NCBI GenBank assembly: GCA_000827495.1
Contig: KN817520.1
Location: forward strand, 663,700-727,699
Direction of reading: 5' to 3'
DNA length: 64,000 bases
Origin: Hypholoma sublateritium FD-334 SS-4
Taxonomy: Eukaryota; Basidiomycota; Agaricomycetes; Agaricales; Strophariaceae
The notes below the pieces were generated by a model. The model worked only from the letters and a program-made list of their open reading frames with translations. It did no database searches and was not told the DNA's origin. How positions within the stretch are numbered: position 1 is the stretch's first letter; every line of letters starts with the position of its first letter. Made by a program: the position numbers and the translations under genes. Of the stretch, positions 1 to 12,060 are shown one piece after another.

Positions 1-185
1 GATGGGGAGTTGAGGACATGTTCTCCGTCCTTGGGCGCGTATGAACCGACTGCAGGTGCGGCAACGGCGCGTAAGGGCATGGTTTGCTTGAGGGCGAAGG
101 CAGCGGCTCGAGTGGCGTGAAATAGACGACTGCCTGGTCGAAGGAGACCCCCGGCCCCTAAGGACTGGAGTCGAAGCAGGCCCAT
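1..185 (-). CDS. N-terminus of a probable mitochondrial protein (partial, runs off left edge)
   Basis: An open frame without stop runs from an ATG at 185 down to base 1 (61 codons plus 2 nt). The first ~35 residues look like a mitochondrial presequence: MGLLRLQSLGAGGLLRPG, then SRLFHATRAAAFALKQT. They are rich in Arg, Leu and Ala with no acidic residues, and FHATR resembles a matrix-protease cleavage region. The mature part begins around PLRAVAAPAVGSYAPKDGEH. What follows lies outside the window, so the enzyme cannot be named. A second in-frame Met (residue 36) could give a cytosolic form. Seen: the open frame and its composition. Inferred: mitochondrial import. The frame could be fortuitous, since 61 codons in GC-rich DNA is short, but the composition is unlike the shadow frames nearby. 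Confidence 0.5.
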   Translation of the reverse strand, partial: MGLLRLQSLGAGGLLRPGSRLFHATRAAAFALKQTMPLRAVAAPAVGSYAPKDGEHVLNSP

Positions 186-1690
186 AGCTGAGAACGATGT
201 GGACAAGAGGAACGGTGCGCTGCACGCCCAAAACTTTTTTTCCACTAAATCCTAACCCCAATCAGGTTCTTAATTGACTTTCTGACTCCATAGAGCACGT
301 GCTTGATCAAGGGCACGTCGGATTCATCGGACATAATCGCCCCTTTCCTTCAGCGTCAACCTTCTCCTTCCGAGTCCTTATCACCTCACATTGACTTCGA
401 ATGCTTCTAAATGAACCTATTCAGGTCAACACCCTGACCGTAGGATCATGGGAATGAGCAAAGACCACAACACTAACAGTCACGCGAGCAAGTACGCCAT
501 TCCCACTGGACTGCGTACGTGCAATAAAAACGTCTTATTCGCCCACTGCGCCGTCATTTGATCATTCAGAACCTCACTTCTAAGTCTCTTGGCCGCAGTA
601 ACACTCAAAATTTTACGCACATATAAGATGTCGATGTCTGATAGGGAGACAGTCTTGCCTGTTTTCAAGCAAAGTTAACGATATCACTGCTACTGCTGAA
701 ATACATGCATGGCCTGCTGCTCACCGTACAACATTTTTGGGACAAACGAGTCTCTTTGCACGCCTCGCGAACGCTGGTATTCGAGCTATATCGAAAGAGC
801 CATTTTCTGGGTAAATGGTCACCTCTCGGGAACAACTTTTATTTTATTTCACGGTTTTTTGTGTGCTTAGACTCTTTCCAAGGGCTTGTGCCCAGAGGTT
901 TATCTCTCTTCAGCTCCCACGATCGAGTGTGATGTCGCGATTTATCCAGTTCGCTTAGCGTTGTATATATGCGCCCCAAATCAACCTTTTCATCGCGTTC
1001 TTCCACCACATTTGTCCTCCATAATCGTAATTGGTGCCTTTCCGTGCTTGTCATCGAATGCTACCGACAAAACTCGGGCTGGGCCACGACGCTCTAGGCT
1101 CCATGGCGTTGTGGTTATTGATCCAGTCGCTGCACTGCAAAAAGGGCCGTAGCTGCCTCCCTTGATCAACAAAGTTCCAAAGTTAAACTACTACTTCCAA
1201 TGTATCCATCATTCAGTTCTCGATCATGCTTCCCCTACCAGCCGATACTACTGCTTATCCTTGTCTGAAGCTTTTTCTCTCGTGCACTTTCGGCCACCGG
1301 TGCGCGGTGTACATCTTAACCGGACAGCCCTCATCACAATTTATCAATCGCTTTCACGACATGCGGTTGCCCTTGACTTGCGTCACGAGTAACAACATCA
1401 ATATCACTGCGGAGGCGGTACCAACAGCTCTACTTCTTCACCGCGAACGAATTCACAGTACTAGTGCAAAATACACGTTATCTGTACCGATCAGCGGACG
1501 TCCTGCAGGCTGTGTCTTGCTCCCATGACCCAGTGCGCCATATCTCGCCGGGAATTCCCTGGTATCGGACCCTAACGCGGATTCAGGTCCAGGGAGAAAT
1601 CACAATTACCCGTGGAACTACCGATATTGAAAACTTTTGCCTGGCCTCTAATCCACCATGAAGACCGCCAGACACACGCCTCGGAGAAGA
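186..1690. other. Gene-poor interval, nothing recognised
   Basis: Only short unrelated open frames occur on both strands, all under about 100 codons. None has a recognisable domain, and no plausible exon chain could be built. The part next to 186-350 should hold the promoter of the minus-strand gene at the left edge. Confidence 0.5.
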
Positions 1691-2230
1691 TGGACATCCT
1701 TTAATGTTCGTGTGGGACTCTACTTCGAGGCATTCGTCGCAGATTTATCACAATTAGCGCCGATCCCTTGGGCCAACGTGCGCAAATACTCTCGACTCTT
1801 TGTGGAGTGACGAGGCTGGTGACCGTATCGGTTTTCATGGCCACCACAGTCCGTTATACTTGCCTTTTGCGGTCTTCAGGTTAGCGGTAGCCTCCATTGG
1901 CATGTGCGCAAAAGCTCCTTAGAGCTCCATTATTGTCAAATTTTCTTGGTCCTACGGAATTGAACTGGATGAACACTGCTTCTAGGAGAGCCATGCGCTG
2001 ACAGTCCTCGGCTATGACACCCTTGCCGGCGGATGGCACGCTATTGCACAAACTGAAGAAGGGCCTCTAGAACCTGGTTCACGGTTTTTATGAAAAGGTT
2101 TTGTGCTTGGAGATCTTCGGGGCGCCAATATTCTGATTCGAGGCGACAAATTCTGGTTGGTCGATTTCGTTTGGGCGGGCAACATCGGACAGGCCCACAG
2201 CTGAACGACCAGTTGAAACAAGTACTGGCT
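1691..2230 (+). pseudogene. Decayed fungal protein-kinase-like gene
   Basis: Fragments of the kinase-like family common in mushrooms (FunK1-type) can be read on the plus strand in shifting frames. Near 1830-1870 a piece reads HSPLYLPFAVF. From 1935 a frame gives VKFSWSYGIELDEHCF, an in-frame TAG, then LTVLGYDTLAGGWHAIA, matching the usual stretch where the ligand residue precedes a GGW motif. From 2109 another frame reads GDLRGANILIRG followed by WLVDFVWAGNIG, which corresponds to the catalytic loop HGDLR..NIL and the metal-binding DFDWAG motif, here with the second Asp changed to Val. Stops and frame changes between the blocks show it is not functional. Seen: the motifs and disruptions. Inferred: family membership from the motif order. 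Confidence 0.55.
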
Positions 2231-3074
2231 AAAGCTCCCTCATAAGATTTGAAGGCCCAAAATCTCGCGATCAAGCAGTGCTCAAAATTGGCTCAAAATC
2301 ACCCTGGGCAAGCTCATATGATTCACCCATATTTCTGGTGCCTGAATGCTTGAAGTGCAGGCTCTGCACACCGCTCTTTATATTTTACTCGATACGTTCT
2401 TTATACTAAGTATTGATGATATTCTTGTAGGCGGATAACGCTACTGCGCCAGTTCAAACATCCTCTGACGCCTTTTTTTTTTAGCAACATTGTGCATCGC
2501 AATGTGTAGACTGCATACATGGCGCGCCGCTACCTGAAATACTTCCGTTTGCAACAATTTCAACACCTTCAACTATTTTTCAAACGATAATATTCGACAA
2601 GTATACAACCGACTCGCCCGAGGAAGCCGATGTACCACTACGCATTATGTAAGTCACAGAGTTTCTCTACAGCAGGTGGCATAACCAAATCGTACGTTAA
2701 GCCTAGTGCTATCCTGTCACAGTGCGGTCCGTGCCAAAGGCGAGGAATTGATAGGCCACCTCGGGTGCTAATTCAAACGTTGCTACTTTGACATTGCCTA
2801 TTACCCCCGTAATTTGGTCCTGAGCGATTGCATAGGAAACCCCCCACCACCGAAGGTTCAAAATTAGAGAATCAGACTTGCACGCGTCATTGAGGTCGCT
2901 CGCCGCCACTTCGGTGGAATACTCCCGCTTGTCCACTTCGGGGATTTCTCTGGGTTATCTAGCCCGAACAAAACACACTACCTTTGAGGGGGGGACGGAA
3001 ACGGACTTATATGGCCAGTGATATATCCTACCATCCGACAGCGCCCGCCCTTCTGTGACGCCTTGCTTACCATA
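2231..3074. other. Intergenic, no gene recognised
   Basis: Contains a T run (about 2466-2481) and short open frames only. The right end should be the promoter and 5' leader of the TmpA-like gene at 3075. Confidence 0.4.
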
Positions 3075-5307
3075 ATGTCCTTGATCGCCATAGACGACGC
3101 GGAGAAAGGCATTCCGGATCAGTACCCAGTATCGGTCGCCTTCCCTGTGGTACATTCTACGCCGTCGGTGCGTGCGGTGGATACCCTGGCCTCGCTGCCC
3201 GCCATAGAGATCCTTTCCAGCACCAAACCGCTCGAAAAACCCGCACCGCAACCACGCCAGGCTGCCGCTAGAGTTCCTCTATCCATCGCGCCAAAGAAGC
3301 CCGCTCCCAAAAGAGCGGGGCGTCGTGTGCGGCTGGTGCTATGGTTTAATTCATATCGGTATGCGAACCTCATTTGTGCACCGCATCGCTTGAAACATTG
3401 ACCGTTTCTTCAGAAAGTTTTTCGCCGTTGTTATGTCCTTCAACCTTGTCAGTATTTCACTGGCCATCGCAGGTGTCTGGCGCTATCCACGGAACTACCC
3501 TGGAGCGTTTATCCTGGGAAATCTATTGGTCGCAATTCTCATGCGCAACGAGCTGTTTGGGCGGTTCCTATATTTGCTGGTCAACACCCTATTCGGAAAG
3601 GTGGGAATTTCTATGCATCGATTGGGTCATACCGGCGCTTAGATCTTCTTAGTGGACTCCTCTCGCGTTCCGACTCGCGTGCACATCCACACTGCAACAC
3701 CTCGGCGGCATACACTCTGGATGTGCCACCTCAGGCTTTCTGTGGCTCATTTTTCGAGTGGCCACAATTTTGATTGATCATAAAAACAACCACGACGCCG
3801 TCATGATCATGGGTCTTCTCACAAACCTGGTCGTTGGCATTTCCATTGCGTCTGCATTTCCTTGGGTAAGAAATACGCACCACAAGTAAGTTTATCCTTA
3901 TATATCTGATGTATCTATTTTTACTATACTGTACAGTGTTTTTGAACGCCATCATCGGTTTATGGGGTGGTGCGTTCCATGGTTAATCCTTGAATCTCCG
4001 AAATGCTGATAGCAATCTAGGCTTGGGCTCTTATGCAGTGCGTCAAACTCAATTTGCTTCCGTCGTCATTTGCTAAATATTCTCAGCATGGGTGTTTGTT
4101 ATCCTCGGAGACAGTTATGACTTGCAGGCCCACGCGTGGGACCCCGATGGCTTTCATATCGTTCGCCAACAAGACTTCTGGTTTGCGTTTGGCATGACAA
4201 TTTTGTGAGTAAGGTCCATCGAGTTTCTGGCCTTTGCTCAACCCTCACGATAGCATCATTATTCCGTGGTTTACGATCCGAGAAGTCAAAGTGGATGTCG
4301 AAATCGTAAGAATCCGAATCCCCGTGGTTTCTGGCTCAATAACTCACAAATGGAGTACAGCCATCACCGAAAGTCGCCATCATCCGCTTTGAACGCGGTA
4401 TGCAGCAAGGCCTCCTGGCGAGGATTAGCCGAAGTTCTATCATGGAGTACCACGCATTTGGAATTATCTCGTATGTCTCTCCGTCGAATAGGGAACGGAC
4501 AGGCTTCGTTTCTCATGATGTCTCCACCATCAGCGAAGGCGTGCATGCGAAGGAACATTATCTTATTTGCGGTGTCCAGGGAGATTTCACGCAGTCACTC
4601 GTGGATAAACCACCTACCCATCTATGGACACGGCAGCTGAAGGTAGGCATCCATCGGATAGGAAATACGGAAATAGTCTAAACAAATTCAACTCAGTTCG
4701 CAGGAGTGTCTAATACATCGACATTGTACAAGCGAGGCATCCGAGTTTGCACCGGAACGGGTCTGGGCGCAGCTCTTTCAACATGTTTGCAGGCATGTTC
4801 CTTTTAATCGTCTGAATAAAGAACTCGAGCACTGAACACCCTTGTGAGCAGAGTCCAGATTGGTGAGCTCTTTTTCACGATTATTTTGTGGACCCGGTCA
4901 GGTAATAACGTATATTTACTTGGTCTACAGGTATCTCATTTGGATAGGCTCAGATCAAGAAAAGACTTTCGGTCCGACAATAACAAGCCTTGTCTATAAG
5001 CATCTGGGTCCAGAACGCTACACATTGTGGGATTCGAAGGCCAGAGGTTCGAAATCATCCCACTTTTTATATACTTGATTTGAACATACCTTCTACTCAG
5101 GCGGTCGGCCAGACACTATGAAGCTCATTCGAGATAACTATAAATCTTGGAATGCGGAGGTGGTCTTCATTACTTCAAACTTCCAAGGGAACCGAGAGAT
5201 GATGGAAGGTTGCAAGGAGGCAGGAATCCCAGCATTTGTGCGCTTTTCGTTCATTGAAAATTACCACTATCCTCACTTTAACACAGGGAACCCTGTGGGA
5301 TTTCTGA
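3075..5307 (+). CDS. TmpA-like multi-pass membrane protein (ferric-reductase-related)
   Basis: Fourteen exons join to 507 residues: 3075-3358, 3414-3600, 3653-3885, 3937-3969, 4021-4037, 4087-4204, 4254-4305, 4361-4470, 4534-4642, 4697-4792, 4852-4862, 4931-5046, 5101-5237, 5287-5307. After a ~90-residue polar N-terminus come membrane segments (LVSISLAIAGVW, GAFILGNLLVAILMRNELF, FLWLIFRVATILI, AVMIMGLLTNLVVGISIA). His-rich turns follow (LQHLGGIHSGC, NTHHNVFERHHRF), then a soluble C-terminal half with CTGTGLGAALS, a nucleotide-binding-type glycine motif, and WIGSDQEKTFG. This is the layout of fungal TmpA-type integral membrane proteins, related to ferric reductases and linked to conidiation in Aspergillus. 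Substrate unknown. The intron after 4792 has a GC donor and exon 11 is only 11 nt. An in-frame upstream ATG at 3018 is less likely as the start. The intron after 4470 is in frame (63 nt) and could be retained. Confidence 0.8.
4793..4851 (+). other. GC-AG intron in the TmpA-like gene
   Basis: Donor CAG|GCATGT and acceptor GAGCAG. No GT donor nearby keeps the frame, while this one joins ...STCLQ to the 11-nt exon SPDW and then YLIWIGSDQ, as the family requires. Confidence 0.7.
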
Positions 5308-5497
5308 TCTTCGCTAACAATAAGTATCACGAGCATACTCAAGCTATTTAGTCACCTGTATCTGTATTCTTCTCTTGGAGAGGACCAACGCTTTTTCATC
5401 ATATTTTTATTACACCAAAAGGAGGACTTAATGCCCTCCTGATGGTACAATTTTTTTATATGGCCATATTCTCCTTCGAGACCCCAGGAGATTAAAT

Positions 5498-6688
5498 TTA
5501 ACGCTTGGAAGCGGAGACCTGCCGCGACTGCGGTGGGGAGGAAGGCTTCGCCGATGTGAAGGAGGAAGGAGACACGAAGACGTTTTCCCGGTACCATTGT
5601 AGCTCTACACAACGCGTGAGGTTGGCCATAGCAGCTAACCAAAAAATCAAATACCTTTGATCGAGCTACGGATATCGTCCAATGCCCTGATACACATCAG
5701 CACTGAACTGGCCAAAGAGCCGAGAGGGTTGTACCTGTGGCTGGTTTCTGCAGTTCTCGGAGCAATACCATTTTGAGCAAACCAACGACGCGATATTTCC
5801 TAAGGATCAAGTCAACACCTATAAATGTACCATTCGGAAGCGTATAATTCCACGAACCTTGACAGAAGATACATCTACCGAGCGAGCGCCAAATCGGTAA
5901 GAACGCACTAATAGCTCCAGTGAGGTATATTCTCTACTCACCGACGATTCTACGTATGAAAACCGGTCAATACAGTCTAAATGGAATCTTAGTAATAAGT
6001 GACGCACCGGTAATGAAGATGCTCGACGACTTCAGGCATCTGGTCTGCCAGAAACATCCGATCGGCGTGTACAGAATTCCCAGCCAAAACAGCGATTCGT
6101 TCTGTCGGAATCCACCTCTTGATATACGAAAGAACTTCTTGAGTTACAAACTCTATTGAGTGTGGAGATTCAAGACAGGCTTTGGTTAAGCCTGACTAGA
6201 TAGCTGTGAGTTATCTAGAAACTAGCGTTGAAAACGGCCAGGAAGTACACGCACTCGACCATGTTGCTCCGTACACCAGTCGTCCATTCTATGTCACTTC
6301 AATACAACCACAGGTACCATATCTTAGAAATACTACTAACCCATCTAGATACTTCTTCTCCGTCTTGATCACGTATTCGATTCCATCGTCCATGATGTCC
6401 AAATTACCATTAGTTATTAGCACCTACGTTGGCGTTTGGTTGGTGGTACTACCAAAATACAGAACAAAATCTCACAGCAATTTCTATGATTTTGTCTTTA
6501 TGGGGGTCAAGACCAGTCATTTCGCAGTCGATCCAAACCATGGGTCCTGCGTGAAAGTTCAAAGTTTTCGGCGGCATGGTGGAAAGTCCTCGAGGTCCGA
6601 GTCGAGGGGCGGTTCGTACAGCACAGGTTGTATTCAGTGAGCTGATAAATCCAGGGTGTGTTCGCAAATAGTGGCTGACCCTCAACAT
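5498..6688 (-). CDS. REX2: Oligoribonuclease, DEDDh 3'-5' exonuclease, mitochondrial form
   Basis: Ten exons join to 241 residues: 6688-6476, 6423-6341, 6288-6255, 6195-6008, 5949-5942, 5874-5858, 5799-5769, 5747-5735, 5686-5655, 5604-5498. The catalytic set is complete: WIDCEMTGL (Asp, Glu), GNSVHADRMFL (Asp) and HRALDDIRSSI (His, Asp). The family degrades two- to five-nucleotide RNA leftovers; the yeast homologue Rex2 works in mitochondria. Residues 1-38 (MLRVSHYLRTHPG... RGLST) look like a mitochondrial leader, and the Met at residue 38 (MPPKTLNF) could start a cytosolic form. An upstream in-frame ATG at 6790 exists, but the leader begins best at 6688. Exons of 8, 17 and 13 nt are unusually small, yet all joins keep frame and restore conserved residues. 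Shares a ~200 bp promoter interval with the divergent PTAR1-like gene. Confidence 0.9.
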
Positions 6689-6892
6689 GCAAGTGAAGGA
6701 ACGTTGGTCGTCAATTGATCGTCGCGAGCAGACAACAAGCAGACTGTTGACTCTCGTCAGGCGCAGGGCCCGGGAACCGGGCCGCGGCATATGAATGGTC
6801 CAGTCAGGTCCAGTTCACGTCAAACAGAACGTAACCGCAACCACCACAGCAAAACTGGCAAGCACCCCCTCACACCACAAGTTTTGAAACCA

Positions 6893-7992
6893 ATGTCTAA
6901 TGGGGCGGATCTGGTCTATGTTCTTTCTGATCTCCTTCATGGCCAACTGTATGTCTACAAATATCCAGCGTTCAGACGATCCTTATCGATCCGCCACCTA
7001 GGGCATCGATAGAGATTCTACCTGGCGGATTGCAGGAGTGGGCAGATATCGAGATGCCTCCGAATATTGAACCCCCCTCGCCAAAATTTCCCTTTGTTCT
7101 CGTGGAAGGAAACCTCGGCATACCAAAGAAAATCCTTTATGTTTTATACACTGCGGCAGTTCATCTGCCCTGGCAATCCTCGGAGAGTCAGGTAGCAATC
7201 GCAGCGTCGGCCATCGTTGTCCTCCTTAATCCAGCCCATCAAACTGCTCTCAACACGCGGAAACGCCTGATTCGCAACGGGCACTTAGCTGCTGAAAAAG
7301 AATTGCAATTCACGGAGCTGATATCTCGGGGTTCACCGGAATGCGGGAAACAATCAATGATATGGGACCACCGCCGCTGGTGCTTCCAACAAATCTACGG
7401 CGTCATGGGAACGGCCAGAGAAACACCGTATCTCAAGCAATGGGCAAGCTCCGAAGAGATGCGCATATTTCCGAGGATGAGCCCTGCTGCTATAAGCCAT
7501 GAGCTGAACATCGTCTACCACACATGCGAAACTTACCCACGCAACTATCATGCGTGGTCGCATTGGCACTTTGTGGTCAATGTGTGTTATGCATCAATGC
7601 ACTTGTCGGAAGACCACGCCACCAAGCGGGATTTCTTTGGTGTTATCGTCAACGAGTACAGCCGGCTCCAAGAATGGGTTGATTGCCATGTTTCCGACTA
7701 CTCTGCTATGCATCAGCTCTGTCAAACTCAAAACCTTCTGCGGCATCTAGAGAACACTAGATCCTATGAGAATGACGGAGGGACAAACCTGGCCAGCACG
7801 CCTCTTGCAGATCACGCATTCACACTTGTCACCGCCTATCCATCCCACGAATCGCTTTGGTTGTACTTGCGAGTCTCTCTTGCTGATCTCTCCCCCGAAA
7901 GACGCAGCGTAGTTCTCGAACGACTGAAGATAGAATGTCCTATAAGTGAAAATAGACTTGCGCAGCAACTGCTTGTACGGTATTCGAGGTAG
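6893..7992 (+). CDS. Prenyltransferase alpha-subunit repeat protein, PTAR1-like
   Basis: Two exons (6893-6948, 7002-7992) give 348 residues. Exon 1 encodes MSNGADLVYVLSDLLHGQ and the join reads LASIEILPGG, in frame with the long second exon. Protein-prenyltransferase alpha (PPTA) repeats are visible: NPAHQTALNTRKRLI, SMIWDHRRWCFQQIYG and YPRNYHAWSHWHFVVN, with the characteristic Trp-x-x-Arg-x-Trp and PRNYHAW cores. In the family such helical repeats form the alpha subunit that pairs with a beta subunit to prenylate Rab or SNARE proteins. PTAR1 partners in the GGTase-III type enzyme. The protein is shorter than FTase or Rab GGTase alpha subunits and lacks their full repeat number, which favours PTAR1. 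Separate functional assignment is inference. Confidence 0.8.
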
Positions 7993-8534
7993 CCTGGTGA
8001 GGGGATAAGCGCCTTCAAAGTACAGTTCAACGGGTCCCTCCAAGGAATAATTTTACTTGAATATATATATGTGTGTAGTATCTCATGATTGTTGTAACTT
8101 TGAAGCTTACGGACCGAAGTCCGTAACTTGCAAACATCTGCTGCTATGAAGTTCATTGTCATCATCTGCTTCCTGCCTTCTACAATAGTGTTATTAATGT
8201 TGATGTAATGCAGCTTTTGTGCAGGCTTGTGTAAGAAACGTCTCTCCTCCCAGAAATATTATGCGAGCAATGAATACAGTACTGCATATGTCTCTGGGTG
8301 GGAATATGGGGACAGGAAAATGCAGGAAAAATAAGCGCTGGTGTTATTGTCAATCTGATAAGATAATACCACGTGATGCTTGACGTGGACAGCGCGTTGT
8401 CGTGTCGAAATGGGCGGCGAGGATTGCCAGATAATTCTGTGCGTAGGCTAACGAACCTCTCGTCCACCACATACAATCTCCTGTGCGATATGAGTCGACG
8501 CTGATCATTCTTCTGCCGCCTATTTCTTGAGCAT
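7993..8534. other. Intergenic; 3' end of PTAR1-like gene and HRD3 promoter
   Basis: AT-rich tract near 8050-8075 (alternating AT then GT), probably a 3' untranslated or terminator region. No coding potential seen. Confidence 0.4.
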
Positions 8535-11500
8535 ATGGAACCACAAAACAAACTCTGTGCTAGGAAGGCCACCTGGCTGGCCTTCGGCCTCATTGCACTC
8601 GCAGCTACTAGTATCTCCTCGGCACAGGGTGTAGCCCCTCAAGGATCCTTCTCAGAAACCACCCATGTGAGTGCGACGGCAATACAACAATTTATGGGTT
8701 TAACACGCGTTGAATTATGGTCTTTCAGGCTATCTCTGCAGACGCGACCACTTCCAGTCTGCATTCCACGCCATCAGACACCACAGCCATTGTGACTAAA
8801 CCACCAATTGTGAGCCGGAAAAACATGTGGTTACAAAATCGATATCTCAATATTTCTGCCAGGACTCTCCGTCGCTACAGTCAGAATTTGATCAAAGCGA
8901 AGGTGTGGCCTGTCGTATAACTACGCTAAATGAGTGTTCACGAGACCTAACGCGCAGCTGTCCGTGCCTATAAACAGGCTATTTCAACACTGTCGGCGCT
9001 GAGGGCTCACCCACTGCAACACACCTTCGACCCCGCCCTTGCTAATGGAAACGGACATTCCAAATCAATATTTTCGTCCTTCCTACCAAATCTGCAAGGA
9101 CAAGGCCCGATCGGCAGCGTCGTTCGCATCATTCTCAAACTGCACAATTCTGTTAATCGCATTACCAATGTCCTCAGTCCAGAGGGCCTGGGACTAGGCA
9201 CAAAGAAGAAGGACGAGGAGTTGAGAGGGAAGGCTATAAAGGTTATTGACCTCCTGCAACATTCAGCGGAGCTGGGCAACATGGATGCTTTGTTCACTCT
9301 CGGCCAGGTTTCGCTGGTGAGTCCCCACTCGTCTATGCGATTATTCAAGACTTTTTAATTCGCTACCAGTTCCCTCCTACGTCACATTTTTCCGCAGACC
9401 CCCAGCTGGCCTACCATTCACTTTCGTTACATGCTTCCCGGACGGGAAATGCGACATCTCAATCATATATCGCATTCTTCCAAGCTACAGGCTACAAAGG
9501 AGTCGTACCCGTTGACCAAGGCAAAGCCCAACTATACGCCACATTCGCGGCCAACGGAGGGGACAAAGGGGCGCAAATGACACTGGGATATCGCTACTGG
9601 ACCGGGATCGGTACTGCAGAAAATTGCGAAAGTGCATTATCCTGGTATGGAAGTGCTGCTGAGCAAGGTACGTCGGGTTCTTTCATATTCCACTAGAAAA
9701 CGCTGATGTTGTCATTGAAGCCATGGCTAAGTTCGGGTCCGGTCCTCCAGGAGGTCGCACGTTACCGCAGACTGCAACGAGGCTTTCTGATCTCGCGGGT
9801 GGTATTTATGGGCCTGGCGCGAGCGTTGCGTCAACAGGCCCCAACAGCCAGCGACCTGCAATCAAAGCGGGCGTAGCCCGCGCTGCGGGGGAGACATGGG
9901 AAGACGTGTTAGAATATTATCTGGTAGATTTCTCCGAGTGATATTTACTCGCACTTCGCTTACCTTTCTCTACAGTTCAACGCCGAGCGTGGTGAAATCG
10001 ACTTTGCATTCCGCCTGGGAAAAATATTCTACCAAGGCAGCATTTACGCCACTCCTGGCGGAATCGCTTCTGGAAGCGAAGGCGTCGGGGCCATCCCACG
10101 TAATTTCAGATCAGCTCGCAGGTACTTCCTCCTGATCGCACGGCAAGTGTGGCCGCACGATCCGCCAAACGCCATACAAACGAAGGACGAACACAAGCCT
10201 GTCGGATTCGCAGCCGCGAGCGCCGGTTATCTCGGACGCATGTACCTGCGCGGAGAGGGCGTGAAGGTTGATTATGCCATGGCTAAGGCGTGGTTCGAAA
10301 GAGGGGCAGAGCACGGCGATCGAGAGGCGCACAACGGGTTGGGCATCATGTATCGCGATGGGCTTGGGGTCAAAGCCGATCTTCCAAAGTCATTGGCGCA
10401 TTTCAATGTTGCCGCTGGCCAGGAGCTCGCAGAAGCGCAGGTCAACGTTGGAAAACACCACTACTGTGAGTTTTCTGTCCTTTATTCACGACGCAATCTC
10501 ACTCAATATGCTCCCAACGAAAGACCGTGGTGAGCTGGCTCTGGCAACAACGTACTTCGAGACGGCAGTCCGAAACGGCTCTCCATTCGAAGCGTACTAC
10601 TACCTAGGAGAAATGCACTCCGCACAGGCCTCAAGCATACATGTTCCGTCTCATATCGCCTCGAGCTCTTGTGCAATGGCGGTCTCTTTCTACAAATTAG
10701 TTGCGGAGCGCGGTGTGTGGGACGACGATCTGTTGCGCGACGCTGAAATCGCCTGGATGTCTGCCACTGACCAGGGCAAGGAGCTTGCCATGTTGAAATG
10801 GTGGATAGCCGCTGAGCGAGGTTACGAAATCGCGCAAAATAATTTGGCGTATGTGTTGGATCAGGGTATGCTGTGTAACCATTTTTCTGCTCGTGTCGTT
10901 CTCACGTTTATTGTGAACTTCAACTTCAAGATAAAAGTATATTGCGCCTGACGCGGTTCTCGCCCACAACAATCTCAGTTGACAACGCAAAGCTTGCGCT
11001 GACACAATGGATCCGCGCGGCTGCTCAACGAAATATTGACGCCCTGGTTAAAGTGGGCGATTACTATTATCATGGTCTGGGTGTCCCAGAGGAGCCAGAG
11101 CAATCTCGGTTGGAGAAGGCTGCTAGGTATTATCAATCTGCATCGGACACGCAGCTCAGTGCACTCGCTATGTGGAACCTTGGTTGGATGTACGAAAATG
11201 GAGTCGGGGTACCGCAGGTATGAGTCTATGCATTTTCGTAGTCAACAGTGACTAACTGAGGGTAAAATTAGGATTTCCACCTTGCAAAACGGCATTATGA
11301 TTCTGCCCTCGACACCAATTCGGAGGCGTATCTTCCCGTAACTTTGTCCCTTGGGAAGCTGTACGCACGGAGCTTCTGGCATACTCTAACAGGCGGTACC
11401 GGCGGCCTTAACCTTTGGGGCCCCGACGAAGAAGAGATCGGTACGTACCTTGGAAATTTTTGGGAATCCGAATATTGACATCCTACCTAGTTGCCAAGCC

Positions 11501-12060
11501 TCGTGGTCGCCAGATCGACGAGAAGAAGGAAAATGTCGGAATTGAGGAACATGCTCAAGAAGACGATCAAATACACGAAGAAGAAGATGGCCCATGGTAC
11601 TTTGGCAAGGCCAAGGAGGAGTTTAACAAACGGCGCGACGGACAGGCCGTAGACGGACGGCGGAGAGACGACGAAGACCCAATTCAAGTAGGATTCGTTC
11701 GTTTGAGTGTCATTTGCATGAGCTGAATATTCTCCTCACCCACAGTGGGCAAGAGACCGCCGCGATGCCGATCGAGAGCGCGAAGGCGATTTCGGTCCCG
11801 AGGACTACTTCGACGGCACGATGCGGGGCAACGACGCAGAAATCGACGAGTTCGGCGAGACGATGCTTCTCGTGCTCCTCTGCTTGGTGATCTCGATTCT
11901 GCTCTACATCCGGACGCGTATTGTCGAGCGGATGCGGAGGGACGTGCGCGAGCAGGAAGGTCAGGGAGCGAACGGGCAGAACGTGGCACAGAATGGGAAT
12001 GGTGGACTGTTCCCGCCGCCAGGCGATCCTGCGCGGAACGAGTGGGCCATCTTCCATTAA
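8535..12060 (+). CDS. HRD3: ERAD ubiquitin-ligase scaffold Hrd3/SEL1L (Sel1 repeats)
   Basis: Twelve exons join in frame to 970 residues: 8535-8666, 8729-8809, 8863-8902, 8958-9316, 9370-9667, 9721-9923, 9976-10465, 10524-10865, 10931-11217, 11272-11440, 11491-11687, 11746-12060. A signal peptide (TWLAFGLIALAATSISSAQG) starts the protein. Sel1-type repeats follow, such as DALFTLGQ, AQMTLGYRYWTGIGT, GYLGRMYLRGEGVKVDYAMA, NGLGIMYRDGLGVKADL, VKVGDYYYHGLGV and MWNLGWMYENGVGVPQ. Near the C-terminus lies one membrane segment (MLLVLLCLVISILLYI) followed by a basic tail. This lumenal-repeat plus single-helix topology is that of Hrd3/SEL1L, which binds misfolded glycoproteins in the ER lumen and holds the Hrd1 E3 ligase. 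A charged E/D/K-rich segment precedes the membrane helix. Confidence 0.9.
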
